NCBI RefSeq assembly: GCF_001672775.1
Contig: NZ_LZKJ01000009.1
Location: 1 to 45,391, forward strand
Reading direction: 5' to 3'
Source: Mycobacterium kyorinense
Lineage (GTDB): Bacteria; Actinomycetota; Actinomycetes; Mycobacteriales; Mycobacteriaceae
DNA length: 45,391 nt
How positions within the stretch are numbered: position 1 is the stretch's first letter; each line of letters opens with the position of its first letter. Below are positions 1 to 8,400 of the stretch, piece after piece. A program made the position numbers and the translations under genes. Under the pieces are notes generated by a model that saw only the letters and a program-made list of their open reading frames with translations, was not told where the DNA came from and did no database searches.

Positions 1-2
1 GC

Positions 3-281
3 ACAGGCGACGACGCGTATCGGGTGCCTGCAGATGTCACTGACCTTTCCGGGCTGCCGCCGGCGATCATGGTCACCGCCGAATGCGATCCAATCCGCGA
101 CTGGGGTGAGCGCTACGCAAACCGCTTGCGCGATGCCCGGGTACAGGTGACCATGACCCGCTACCCCGGTATGTACCACGGCTTCTTGATGCGCTCCGAG
201 GCCACCGCACGGGGTCGACTGGCGATCGCCGAAGTCGGCGCGCTGCTGCGCGCGAAGTTCGCTCATCCGTTGAAGTTCTGA
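3..281 (+). CDS. alpha/beta hydrolase (HSL/lipase-type), C-terminal part only
   Basis: The reading frame is open from the left edge and ends at TGA 279-281, so this is the last ~92 residues of a gene that begins outside the window. It carries the end of an alpha/beta-hydrolase fold-3 (hormone-sensitive-lipase-like) domain: a strand followed by ECDPIRD, which normally holds the catalytic Asp, and then YHGF, which holds the catalytic His. The nucleophile Ser and the oxyanion HGG motif must lie upstream. The GTG at 24 is probably not the start, because the homologous region continues before it. Substrate is unknown; an ester or lactone hydrolase is likely. It is followed after ~93 bp by a gene of unknown function on the same strand. 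Confidence 0.8.
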   Translation, partial: TGDDAYRVPADVTDLSGLPPAIMVTAECDPIRDWGERYANRLRDARVQVTMTRYPGMYHGFLMRSEATARGRLAIAEVGALLRAKFAHPLKF

Positions 282-374
282 CGGTTTGACGTCCCGATCA
301 CCGGACACCTGTGCGCTGCAATGCCGCTGGCGGCCGCAGAATCGAAAAACCAGCGGCAACCAAGAGGAGACCCG

Positions 375-1451
375 ATGCTCACCGATCAGCGGCGCATGGA
401 ACTGTCCGACGTCCTCCGGCCCGCATCGCCGCCAAGGGAGGTCGACGATGTCTACCCGGACCACCAGCGCGAGCTACTGCTGGACACAGTGCACGGCAAC
501 GGGCCGTGGAAGCTGATCCTCGCTCATCACTTCGCGTCGGCTGAAGAGCTCATTGCGACCATGAGCGGCGTATTTCCCGAAGGCTTCGAACCCTCGCTGG
601 ATCTGTTTCTGACTCCGACCTTCCGCGGCTTCCTGGCGAACTACGGCGCCGTGCTGTATCCAGAATTGCACGATTGCTTTTACAACGCGCGCTTTGTGGA
701 GATGGCCAAGGCCTACTGGAAAGCCGACTACGCCAAACCACAGATGATGCTGTTCAACATCAACGGCCCATGCGCCAATCGCGACCCGGGACATCTGGAT
801 TCGCCGAGCTTCCGCGGTGTGCGGTATGAGAACGCGCCGACGTGGCTGACCAGTGTCATGGGCAAGTCCGGGCTATTTCAGGATTACCTGATCAAGATGG
901 CGCAGGTGATTACCTGGTTCTCACTGGATTCGGGCAGCGGCTTCACCTATTGGCCCGATGGGCCGCTCAAGCCGCCGCAGCGGGTGCTGCCACCGGTGTA
1001 CAACCGCGGCGTCGTGGTGCAAAACGAGATGATGGTGCACCGCGGCGAAGCCAACGGGCCCCTGGATGAGCAGATCCCCGCCGGGCTGAGCTTCGACACT
1101 GTCTTTACCGGCGACCCGGCCGAGCGCGACTGGTGGCTGCTGAAGAACGGCGACGACGTGATCGCCCGCCATCACACCGACCAGCTGCGCTTTCTGGTGC
1201 ACTGGTCGGCAGAAGTGTTCTCCGACTTCGACGAGTTGAAGAAGAACATGGACGGCTCCGATGACCTGACCATCGAGCAGGCCATCGACACCTTGGTCAA
1301 AGACGTCAACACGCAGGGCATCAAACTCGCGACCCCGGACGACCCGCTGCACGACCCGGAGTTCATCCGCACCCTCAACGCGGCCTATGACTTCGGCGGC
1401 CCGTCGAGCTACCCGGAAGAAGCACCGATCAGCGCGTTCCAGTTGGCCTAA
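375..1451 (+). CDS. conserved hypothetical protein, possible Fe(II)-dependent dioxygenase fold
   Basis: A 358-aa protein that I do not recognise. The start at 375 was chosen because AAGAGGAGA lies just upstream with good spacing; the frame stays open to 321 but no comparable ribosome site serves an earlier start. There is no signal peptide or membrane segment. It contains an H140-x-D142 pair (GHLDSPSF) and a later His in MMVHRGEANGP (H222). That spacing is what a 2-oxoglutarate/Fe(II) cupin-type dioxygenase would show, but this is inference from three residues only. It ends tail-to-tail with the minus-strand four-cysteine gene; the stop codons overlap (TAA 1449-1451 against TAG at 1448-1450). 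Its position beside KshA-like and KstD-like genes suggests a role in the same satellite pathway. Confidence 0.6.
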   Translation: MLTDQRRMELSDVLRPASPPREVDDVYPDHQRELLLDTVHGNGPWKLILAHHFASAEELIATMSGVFPEGFEPSLDLFLTPTFRGFLANYGAVLYPELHDCFYNARFVEMAKAYWKADYAKPQMMLFNINGPCANRDPGHLDSPSFRGVRYENAPTWLTSVMGKSGLFQDYLIKMAQVITWFSLDSGSGFTYWPDGPLKPPQRVLPPVYNRGVVVQNEMMVHRGEANGPLDEQIPAGLSFDTVFTGDPAERDWWLLKNGDDVIARHHTDQLRFLVHWSAEVFSDFDELKKNMDGSDDLTIEQAIDTLVKDVNTQGIKLATPDDPLHDPEFIRTLNAAYDFGGPSSYPEEAPISAFQLA

Positions 1452-1753
1452 ACAGACCGGCGGGTGTCTGCTATCTGGACTATTTCATCGACAACCGGCA
1501 GGTCGCCGTGACGGACTGCGTCGGCAATCGAGCCGCTGAGCGCCGAACACGCCAGGAACACACCGCGGCCCGAGTGTGCGGCGAGGTGCTGGGCGTCCCG
1601 CCGTTCAAGGCAAAGGGCGGAGGCTTGCGCATCCCATTGCACGCTGGTCTGATCCCAGCTGCTCTTTCGCGCCAGGACCCGCGCGCCGCAGCGCCGGCAG
1701 TCGACCGACACCATTGGACAGTCGGATAGCCGGTTGTCGACGCGAGCAGTCAT
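1448..1753 (-). CDS. small four-cysteine protein coupled to KshA-type oxygenase
   Basis: A 101-aa protein with five Cys: C12, then C19-x2-C22, C48 and C69. The last four look like a metal site, either a zinc ribbon or a small iron-sulfur centre. It is not a plant-type or bacterial ferredoxin by motif. The start ATG at 1753 shares one base with the stop of the KshA-type gene (TGATG), so translation is probably coupled. Short cysteine-containing proteins next to KshA-type oxygenases have been labelled ferredoxin-like in actinobacteria, as far as I recall, but no electron-transfer role is shown here. The family is not firmly recognised; the gene itself is well supported by position and coupling. 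Confidence 0.65.
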   Translation of the reverse strand: MTARVDNRLSDCPMVSVDCRRCGARVLARKSSWDQTSVQWDAQASALCLERRDAQHLAAHSGRGVFLACSALSGSIADAVRHGDLPVVDEIVQIADTRRSV

Positions 1754-2892
1754 CAGGTGGCTCCCGCCGCAGACCTCACGGCGAGGTTCGCTTCAACCAC
1801 CTTCATCCACTCCTGGCGCGGACTGGTGGTGTCCAGCTCATACTCGAAGCGATCCACCATGTCCGGCGTCACGTCGGCGACGTCGACGTAGAACTGCTCA
1901 TACCAGCGGCGTAGTTGATAGACCGGGCCGTCCTCCTCGCACAACAGTGGATTGTCGATGCGCGCCTTGGTCTTCCAAATCGCAACGTCCTGCTCGAAGC
2001 CCATCTTGACGAAATCGCCCAGGCCGATCGCGGTCTGCACCGCGAGCTCATCGGGCAGCGCCTCGGACTTTTTCACGATGATGCCGTACTGCAGCACAAA
2101 GGATTTGGCGTCGATCGGGTAGTGGCAGTTGATCAGCACCGTCTGGTGGTCGGCGTCCTCATAGTGATACGTCAGGTCGTCGATCATGAAGGACGGCCCG
2201 AAATACGACGCGACTGACGTGGTTCCGAGCATCTGCGACGTGCCCGGTTCGCCGACGTCCGGGCGGCCGGCGCTGTTCATGTACTGAGTCGCAACGTGAC
2301 CTTCGAAGATGTTCTTGAAGTGCGTTGGCAGCGATCCATGGATGTAGAAGAAATGCGCCATGTCGACGACGTTGTCGATGATCTCACGACAGTTGCTATT
2401 GACGGTTGTCGTGTACCAATGCCAGTCGGTCCATTCGTCGGTGGTCGCCCCCTCGATACGCGGGATGGCGACTTCCGGCGGCGGCGGGTTGCCCTGCGGG
2501 TCGTTCCACACGAACAACATCCCGTCTTGCTCCAGCGTGGTCCACGTCGCGGTGCGGGCCAGCCTGGGGACCCGCTTGCTGTAGGGCACCTGCTTGCAGC
2601 GGCCGTCTCCGCCCCACCGCCAATCGTGGAATGGGCAGGCGATCTCGTTGCCCTTCACCTGACCTTGCGACAGATCACCGCCCATGTGGCGGCAATACCC
2701 GTCGAGGACATTGATCCTGCCGTCCCCGCTCCGGAAGACCACCAGCTTCTGTCCGAACGCATGCACGGCATGCGGCTTGCCGTCGCCAAACTCCTTGGCC
2801 AGGCCGAGACAGTGCCAGCCGCGAGCGAACCGAGACGGGACGGCCTCGGCTTCGATGTGCCGAATCTGGTCGGTGTTGGCTTGCAACGTCAT
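1753..2892 (-). CDS. KshA-type 3-ketosteroid 9-alpha-hydroxylase oxygenase subunit
   Basis: A 379-aa Rieske non-haem iron oxygenase. The [2Fe-2S] ligands are C67-x-H69 and C86-x2-H89 (YCRHMGG and CPFHDW), the numbering also given for M. tuberculosis KshA. The mononuclear iron site is in DMAHFFYIH (H180, H185) with D302 in FEQDVAIWK. The ending, including NPLL and RRWYEQFYVDVAD, is the KshA signature. KshA hydroxylates C9 of 3-ketosteroids in the cytosol using electrons from the reductase KshB; no KshB is in the window. The main cholesterol kshA of M. tuberculosis lies beyond ltp4, so this is probably a paralogue with another steroid substrate. It is divergent from the KstD-type gene across ~99 bp and is followed by the four-cysteine gene. 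Confidence 0.88.
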   Translation of the reverse strand: MTLQANTDQIRHIEAEAVPSRFARGWHCLGLAKEFGDGKPHAVHAFGQKLVVFRSGDGRINVLDGYCRHMGGDLSQGQVKGNEIACPFHDWRWGGDGRCKQVPYSKRVPRLARTATWTTLEQDGMLFVWNDPQGNPPPPEVAIPRIEGATTDEWTDWHWYTTTVNSNCREIIDNVVDMAHFFYIHGSLPTHFKNIFEGHVATQYMNSAGRPDVGEPGTSQMLGTTSVASYFGPSFMIDDLTYHYEDADHQTVLINCHYPIDAKSFVLQYGIIVKKSEALPDELAVQTAIGLGDFVKMGFEQDVAIWKTKARIDNPLLCEEDGPVYQLRRWYEQFYVDVADVTPDMVDRFEYELDTTSPRQEWMKVVEANLAVRSAAGAT

Positions 2893-2991
2893 GTCTTCGT
2901 TCTACGACTGTCGGTCGGCTTATCGTGGTGGCCATCCCGCTGGCAGGGAGAACAGCTCACGTCGGCAACTTGGCGACCTAGTGTCATTGTC

Positions 2992-4695
2992 GTGGCGACT
3001 TTTCCCTCCGGCACTATCCCGGCCGGTTTGCCTGTCCGCGATACCACCGTTGACCTTCTCGTCGTCGGCTCGGGCACCGGAATGGCAGCGGCGCTCGCCG
3101 CCCAGGAACGCGGATTGACCGTGTTGATCGTTGAGAAGTCGTGGTATGTCGGCGGCTCGACCGCCCGATCGGGCGGCGCGTTGTGGTTGCCGGCGAGTTC
3201 CGTCCTTGCCGAACGCGGCGGTGACGACACCGTTGAACGCGCCCGGACATATCTCCAGTCGGTGGTGGCCGGCAGCGCTCCTGCCGAGCGGTCCGACGGC
3301 TATCTGCGCAACATGACCGCCACCGTCGACATGCTCCGGCGCACCACGCCGATGCGGTTCATGTGGGCCAAGGACTATTCGGACTACCACCCCGAGGAAC
3401 CGGGCGGAACCGCCGTCGGCCGTACCTGCGAGTGCCGGCCCCTGAACTCGGCGATCCTCGGCGAGTACCGATCCCGACTGCGACCGGGGGTGCTCGAGGT
3501 CAAGCTGCCCATGCCCACCACCGGCGCCGACTACCGGTGGATGAATTTGATGGTGCGGGTTCCACAGCGGGGCCTACCGACCATCGCCAAACGCTTAGGC
3601 CAAGGCGTCGGCGGACTGTTGCTCGGTCGGCGTTATGTCGCGGGTGGGCAGGCCTTGGCGGCCGGGCTCTTCGCCGGGATTCTGCGGGCTGGGATCCCGA
3701 TTTGGACCGGCACCGAGCTGCACCGGTTGACCACCGACGGCGGCCAGGTCACCGGTGCCGTCGTCGGGCACAAGGGACGCGAGGTCACCGTCGCCGCGCG
3801 GCGCGGCGTGGTATTGGCCGCGGGCGGGTTCGACCACAACATGGGCATGCGGTGGAAGTTTCAGTCGGAATCTCTCGGCGAGAACATGAGCCTGGGCGCG
3901 GAAACCAACACCGGTGACGCGATCCGCACCGCTCAAGATATCGGTGCCGCAATTGACCTGATGGATCAAGCGTGGTGGTTTCCGGCTGTGGCGCCGCTGC
4001 CCGGCGCCGCTCCGTCGGTGATGCTGGCCGAGCGGTCTTTGCCTGGCTCGCTGATCGTCGATCAACACGGCGCCCGGTTTGTCAACGAGGCAACGGATTA
4101 CATGTCGTTCGGGCAGCGGCTGCTGGAACGCGAACGCTCCGGCAGCCCGGTGGAATCCATGTGGATCGTGTTCGATCAGCAGTATCGAAACAGCTATGTC
4201 TTTGCCGGCGAGCTGTTTCCCCGTATGTCGATTCCGCAAAAGTGGTACGACGCCGGTATCGCCCATCGCTCGAATGGCCTTGCCGACCTCGCCGGCAAGA
4301 TCGACGTTCCCCGATCGCAGTTCACCACCACCGTGGCTCGCTTCAACGAGATGTCGCGAGCCGGAGTCGATTCCGACTTCGGCCGAGGAAGCAGCGCCTA
4401 CGACCGTTACTACGGCGATCCGACGATCGACCCCAATCCCAATCTCCGTCCGCTGGATAAGGGGCCGTTCTACGCGGTAAAGATGGTGCTCAGCGATCTC
4501 GGTACGTGCGGCGGTCTACGCGCTGACGATCGCGCTCGGGTGTTGCGCGAGGACGGCAGCATCATCGAGGGCTTGTACGCGATCGGGAACACTGCAGCCA
4601 ACGCGTTCGGAACTACATATCCCGGTGCGGGTGCCACGATCGCCCAGGGATTGGTGTACGGCTACGTCTGCGCCCGCCACGCTGCCCGAGGGTGA
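2992..4695 (+). CDS. KstD-type 3-ketosteroid delta1-dehydrogenase (FAD)
   Basis: A 567-aa flavoprotein. The N-terminal FAD Rossmann motif is VVGSGTG (residues 24-30), followed by VEKS and the family segment GGSTARSGG. Near the end, TTYPGAG (Y543, G547) matches the Tyr-x3-Gly active-site pair known from KstD. The enzyme removes the 1-alpha and 2-beta hydrogens of a 3-ketosteroid; with 9-alpha-hydroxylation this opens ring B. The start is taken as GTG 2992. The frame stays open upstream to 2296, but that stretch is antisense to the KshA-type gene and does not resemble the family. No strong ribosome site precedes 2992, so the start is uncertain by some residues. It ends flush against the convergent PadR gene. 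Confidence 0.85.
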   Translation: MATFPSGTIPAGLPVRDTTVDLLVVGSGTGMAAALAAQERGLTVLIVEKSWYVGGSTARSGGALWLPASSVLAERGGDDTVERARTYLQSVVAGSAPAERSDGYLRNMTATVDMLRRTTPMRFMWAKDYSDYHPEEPGGTAVGRTCECRPLNSAILGEYRSRLRPGVLEVKLPMPTTGADYRWMNLMVRVPQRGLPTIAKRLGQGVGGLLLGRRYVAGGQALAAGLFAGILRAGIPIWTGTELHRLTTDGGQVTGAVVGHKGREVTVAARRGVVLAAGGFDHNMGMRWKFQSESLGENMSLGAETNTGDAIRTAQDIGAAIDLMDQAWWFPAVAPLPGAAPSVMLAERSLPGSLIVDQHGARFVNEATDYMSFGQRLLERERSGSPVESMWIVFDQQYRNSYVFAGELFPRMSIPQKWYDAGIAHRSNGLADLAGKIDVPRSQFTTTVARFNEMSRAGVDSDFGRGSSAYDRYYGDPTIDPNPNLRPLDKGPFYAVKMVLSDLGTCGGLRADDRARVLREDGSIIEGLYAIGNTAANAFGTTYPGAGATIAQGLVYGYVCARHAARG

Positions 4696-5370
4696 TCAGT
4701 CCGGTTCGTCGGCGTCGGCCTTCTTTTCAATCTCGTACCAGAATTCCGGTGTGGGCCACGGGACTTTGGAAGGGCCGCCCTTCCCTGTCTGGGGGAAGGC
4801 CGCTTCTGCCTCGTCAAGGTCCTTGATCATCTTCAGGGTGAGCTCCCGCTCATTGGCGTAATACCGTTCGGCCCATTGCAGTGCGACGCGGGCGTATGCC
4901 CAGGATGGATCGGCGCCGGCCCACCGGGCGTCCTTGGCCGCCCTGCGGTGCATTTCATCGGCAAATGCCAGGTGGTCTTGCAGCACCTGCTTGAGCCTTT
5001 CCGGGGTGGTGAGGTGTCCAAACGTGATCCGCAGCAACGGGCCATGCTTGAGCGTCGGATGGTCGACTGGCGCCTCGTTTGCCCACCGGGTCACCGCCGC
5101 CAGCCCGGCCTCGGTGATTTTGTACAGTCGGCGATTGCGCGTGCGACCAGTGTTCTCGACGCGCGAGGTCACCAGGTCCAGCCGCTCCAGCTTCTTGAGT
5201 TCGGAGTAGATCTGGCTGTAGGCCGGACTGCCGTAGTAAAAGCGCATGCTCCAGTCGATCCACTTGCGGATGTCATAGCCGGAGAGCTCGTACTCATACG
5301 ACAACATGCCGAGCAGCGCCCAGCTGGTTGCCGCAAGATTCGGCTTGCCGGGCGGATCGCTGCCGTTCAT
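4696..5370 (-). CDS. PadR-family transcriptional regulator
   Basis: A 224-aa protein with a PadR winged-helix domain at residues ~12-85 (LLGMLSYEYELSGYDI, then YSQIYSELKKLERLDLV, then a basic wing NTGRTRNRRLYKIT) and a helical C-terminal dimerisation domain rich in charged and Trp residues (~110-195). PadR proteins usually repress nearby genes and are released by aromatic or hydrophobic ligands. It reads away from the thioesterase gene across a ~100-bp shared upstream region and converges on the KstD-type gene with no spacer. It is therefore the best candidate to control the left-hand steroid-like cluster. No clear palindrome was found in its upstream region, so the operator is unknown. Confidence 0.85.
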   Translation of the reverse strand: MNGSDPPGKPNLAATSWALLGMLSYEYELSGYDIRKWIDWSMRFYYGSPAYSQIYSELKKLERLDLVTSRVENTGRTRNRRLYKITEAGLAAVTRWANEAPVDHPTLKHGPLLRITFGHLTTPERLKQVLQDHLAFADEMHRRAAKDARWAGADPSWAYARVALQWAERYYANERELTLKMIKDLDEAEAAFPQTGKGGPSKVPWPTPEFWYEIEKKADADEPD

Positions 5371-5470
5371 TTGGCCAGGTTAACAACGCGGGGTAGCCGC
5401 TCGTCGGTCGCTCACCGCTGGCCGGGACACCACATTGCCCAGCAGGCCGGCCGTCGCGCAGGCTTTGTCC

Positions 5471-6100
5471 GTGATATCCGAACAGGAACGTGGACAGCTC
5501 GAGGCGGTATACGGGCCGTTGGCTGATTCGGTGCGCCGCCTCATCGACGCCACGATCAGAACGCAAGTCGACGCAGCAGCACTCGCCGAAGTGAAGAACA
5601 AGATCGATTGCGCAACCGAGGAATTGAGCGCGGCATTGATGCCGGGCTCCTTTGGTGTGCGGCAGACCGCCGATGGTCAACCGATGGCATGGGGCAACGT
5701 CATGATCGGACTGCGCAACCCAGTTGCCCCGCCGCTGGTCGTCCACCATGGCGCCGACGGCCTGGTGTGGACCGAGTTCCGCCTCGGTGCGGCCTACGAG
5801 GGTCCGCCCGGACACGTGCACGGCGGCGTGTGCGCGATGGTCCTCGACCACGTCTTGGGCGCAACCGCGCACAAGCCGGGACGGCCGGCCTACACCGGCA
5901 CTTTGTGCGTGCGTTATCTGCGTGGCACACCGCTTGGTGCGCTACGCGCCGAGGCACGCGTTGACCGCGTGGAGGGAGTCAAGACATTCGCCGTGGGCCA
6001 CATTGCCGACGCTCGGGGCGTCACCGTCGAGGCTGAAGGCGTGTTCATCCACCCGCGGCAGAACCTGGACGCTAACCGCGGGCCGGAGCCAGTCGCTTGA
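5471..6100 (+). CDS. hotdog-fold (PaaI-type) acyl-CoA thioesterase
   Basis: A 209-aa protein. The hotdog active-site helix is GHVHGGVCAMVLDHVLG (about residues 114-130), with the HGG motif and D126 as probable catalytic carboxylate. The first ~70 residues are a helical extension before the fold. Such enzymes hydrolyse acyl-CoA esters and may recover CoA during catabolism. GTG 5471 is preferred; the frame is open to a TTG at 5435, but the region before 5471 is low in protein-like character. The 3' end overlaps the convergent amidohydrolase gene by 29 bp. Confidence 0.78.
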   Translation: MISEQERGQLEAVYGPLADSVRRLIDATIRTQVDAAALAEVKNKIDCATEELSAALMPGSFGVRQTADGQPMAWGNVMIGLRNPVAPPLVVHHGADGLVWTEFRLGAAYEGPPGHVHGGVCAMVLDHVLGATAHKPGRPAYTGTLCVRYLRGTPLGALRAEARVDRVEGVKTFAVGHIADARGVTVEAEGVFIHPRQNLDANRGPEPVA

Positions 6101-7355
6101 GGGCCAGCCCACCTTCGAACGGCCGGTAGCCGAACGCCGCCGGGGCACGATATCCGGTGTCCTCGAGCGGCGTGTGCACCTCGGCAACCGTGGGCCCGAT
6201 CTTGGCGGCGACGGGAGCCAACGCATCGAGGTCGAACCGGTACAAGCGGGCTGCGTTGCTGCCCAAGATCTTTCGGGATTCGTCGGTGGACCTGTCGTGC
6301 AAAGCCCAGCGGATCGCCAACTTTGAGTGCGGCGCGAACCCCTCCTCGTGCGGATAGTCGCTGCCCCACATGATGTGGTCTGCCCCCATGAAATCGATCA
6401 TCATCGAGTCGTAGGGTGCCAACTCGCTCGCCAGATAGCAGTTCCGTTGGGCGTATTCACTCGGGGACATGGTCAACTCATCGACGGAGGAACCGCCGAA
6501 CATCCCGTAGGTGCGGTTGCCGGCCTCGGATTTCATGGTGGGCACCATCGCGTCGAGTACGGCCAGTTGCGGCTGCACCCAGAGGGTGCCTTGTTCAGTG
6601 GGCACGAACCGCAAGGTCGGATATCGTTCGAATACTCCGGCGAGGATCAGGTGCCCGAGCGTGCGATTGGCCCAAATCGCCATCTCGGTAATCAACACCG
6701 CGTTCGACGCAGGCTGGTCCATCGGCATCTCGGGGCTACCTGCCCCCGCGTGCTGCACCACCGTCAGGTCCAGGTCCGCACACAGCGCCCAGATCGGTTC
6801 GTAGCGGGTGTGAAAGAGTGGGGCGACGTTCGGGTCACCCGGTGAGACCGGCGGGATCAGCACGCCACCGAAGCAGTCCTGCTCGATGCCCCAGCGGATC
6901 TCCGCCACCGCCAACTCGACATCGTTCGGGAAAACTTGAATCAATCCGCGACGTCGTGCCGGAGCCAGCGAGCAGAAGTCGACCTGCCAGCGATTGTGGG
7001 CTTGGACGCCGGCCCACCGCTTCTCGAACTCGTCACGGGTTCGGGGCAGGCTGATGGTGATGTTGGGGGTGGTCGGAAAGAACGGCGGAACGGTGTTGGG
7101 CAGCAGCACTTCGCCGGCCACCCCGTCGGCGTCCATCTCGGCTATCCGGAGATCATGGTCCCAGTTCCGGTTGGCGGTGGCGATGATCAGGTCGTCGAAC
7201 GGGCTGACGTACTCCTTCGCCCAGGCGTCGAACTCGTCGTGCAGGCTTGAGGGCAGATACGGCTTGTAGTCCTGCAGATCTGCCCCGGCGTGAGTGTCCG
7301 TCGAGATGACGACATACCGATCGATCGTGTCCCAGGTTTCACGAGTTTCAGTCAT
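6072..7355 (-). CDS. amidohydrolase family 2 (ACMSD-like) metal-dependent hydrolase/decarboxylase
   Basis: A 427-aa TIM-barrel protein. The first metal motif is D20-T-H22 (STDTHAG), in place of the HxH of classical amidohydrolases; D/E-x-H occurs in decarboxylase members of this family. Later ligands are visible in VVQHAGAG and in WGSDYPHEEG. The family includes ACMSD and gamma-resorcylate decarboxylase, so hydrolysis or decarboxylation of a ring-derived acid are both possible. The ATG at 7355 is preceded by GGAGGA at good distance. It overlaps the thioesterase end by 29 bp and is divergent from the dehydrogenase at 7470. Confidence 0.82.
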   Translation of the reverse strand: MTETRETWDTIDRYVVISTDTHAGADLQDYKPYLPSSLHDEFDAWAKEYVSPFDDLIIATANRNWDHDLRIAEMDADGVAGEVLLPNTVPPFFPTTPNITISLPRTRDEFEKRWAGVQAHNRWQVDFCSLAPARRRGLIQVFPNDVELAVAEIRWGIEQDCFGGVLIPPVSPGDPNVAPLFHTRYEPIWALCADLDLTVVQHAGAGSPEMPMDQPASNAVLITEMAIWANRTLGHLILAGVFERYPTLRFVPTEQGTLWVQPQLAVLDAMVPTMKSEAGNRTYGMFGGSSVDELTMSPSEYAQRNCYLASELAPYDSMMIDFMGADHIMWGSDYPHEEGFAPHSKLAIRWALHDRSTDESRKILGSNAARLYRFDLDALAPVAAKIGPTVAEVHTPLEDTGYRAPAAFGYRPFEGGLALKRLAPARG

Positions 7356-7469
7356 CGGGTCCTCCGGCCTTGTCGCTATCTGAGGCTAGCCTTCCGAATG
7401 GTTCGACGACCGCAAGATCTGCATCTCATTGAGCGGACGCACGCCGCAGTACACGGCATGGTGGAGACC

Positions 7470-8399
7470 ATGGAAATCGGGTTCATCGGCCTGGGCAACA
7501 TGGGCAGCGGTATGGCCGCCAATCTCGTTAAAGCGGGACATGCCGTCACCGTCTACAACCGCTCACCCGCCAAGGCCGAGACGCTAGCTCAGCAGGGCGC
7601 AACACCGGCGCGCACGGTGGCCGACGCGTGCGGCGGTGACGTCGTCGTCACGATGCTGGCCGATGACCCGGCGGTCGAAGACGTGGTGTTCGGTGAGCGC
7701 GGTGTGCTGTCGTCGTTACCGGCCGGCGCCACGCACGTCTCGGCCAGCACCATCAGCGTCGAATTATCCAACCGCCTGACCGCCGCGCACGCCCATGCCG
7801 GACAGCACTACGTCGCCGCGCCCGTGTTCGGCCGCCCCGAAGCCGCAGCTGCTGCAAAGCTTTTCGTGGTCGCCGCTGGCCCACCGCAGGTGCTCGAGTC
7901 ACTGGCCCCACTGTTCGAGGCGATCGGCCAGCGGACCTTCGTGGTGTCCGAGCAGCAGCATGCCGCCAACCTGGTGAAGCTCTCCGGCAACTTTTTGATC
8001 GCATCGGTGATCGAGTCGATCGGCGAGGCTGTCGCATTGGTCGGTAAGGCTGGGGTCGATCCACTGCACTACGTCGACATTCTGACCTCGACGCTGTTCA
8101 GCGCGCCGGCCTACCAGACCTACGGCAAGCTGATCGCGCAACAGGAGTTCGAGCCGGCCGGATTCGCTGCGACGCTGGGGCTCAAGGACGTCCGGCTGGT
8201 GCTCGCCGCGGCCGAGGAGTTGGCGGTGCCGTTGCCGCTGGCCAGCCTGCTGCGCGATCGTTTCCTCACACTGCTGGCCAACGGCGGCGGTCACTTGGAC
8301 TGGTCGGCGATCGCCACGCTCTCCGGCCGCGACGCCGGTATCGTGGCGATCGCCAGCGCGGCGAAGCCGGGCGCCGCGGGTCGTCACCAAAGTGCCTAG
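7470..8399 (+). CDS. NAD(P)-dependent 3-hydroxyisobutyrate dehydrogenase-like (beta-hydroxyacid dehydrogenase)
   Basis: A 309-aa enzyme beginning with MEIGFIGLGNMGSGMA, the GxGxxG dinucleotide site (residues 7-16). The catalytic Lys is K170 in ANLVKLSGNF, and the substrate segment is around SASTIS (91-96). The family oxidises beta-hydroxy acids such as 3-hydroxyisobutyrate or tartronate semialdehyde, or acts as an imine reductase. ATG 7470 is chosen because GGTGGAG precedes it and the family starts here; ATG 7458 and GTG 7461 are in frame and possible. It converges with the SDR gene after a single-base gap. Confidence 0.82.
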   Translation: MEIGFIGLGNMGSGMAANLVKAGHAVTVYNRSPAKAETLAQQGATPARTVADACGGDVVVTMLADDPAVEDVVFGERGVLSSLPAGATHVSASTISVELSNRLTAAHAHAGQHYVAAPVFGRPEAAAAAKLFVVAAGPPQVLESLAPLFEAIGQRTFVVSEQQHAANLVKLSGNFLIASVIESIGEAVALVGKAGVDPLHYVDILTSTLFSAPAYQTYGKLIAQQEFEPAGFAATLGLKDVRLVLAAAEELAVPLPLASLLRDRFLTLLANGGGHLDWSAIATLSGRDAGIVAIASAAKPGAAGRHQSA

Positions 8400-8400
8400 A

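Noticed and set aside
2296..2991. In-frame extension of the KstD-type gene by 232 codons
   Set aside because: It is antisense to the KshA-type gene and lacks any family similarity; the FAD motif begins soon after 2992.
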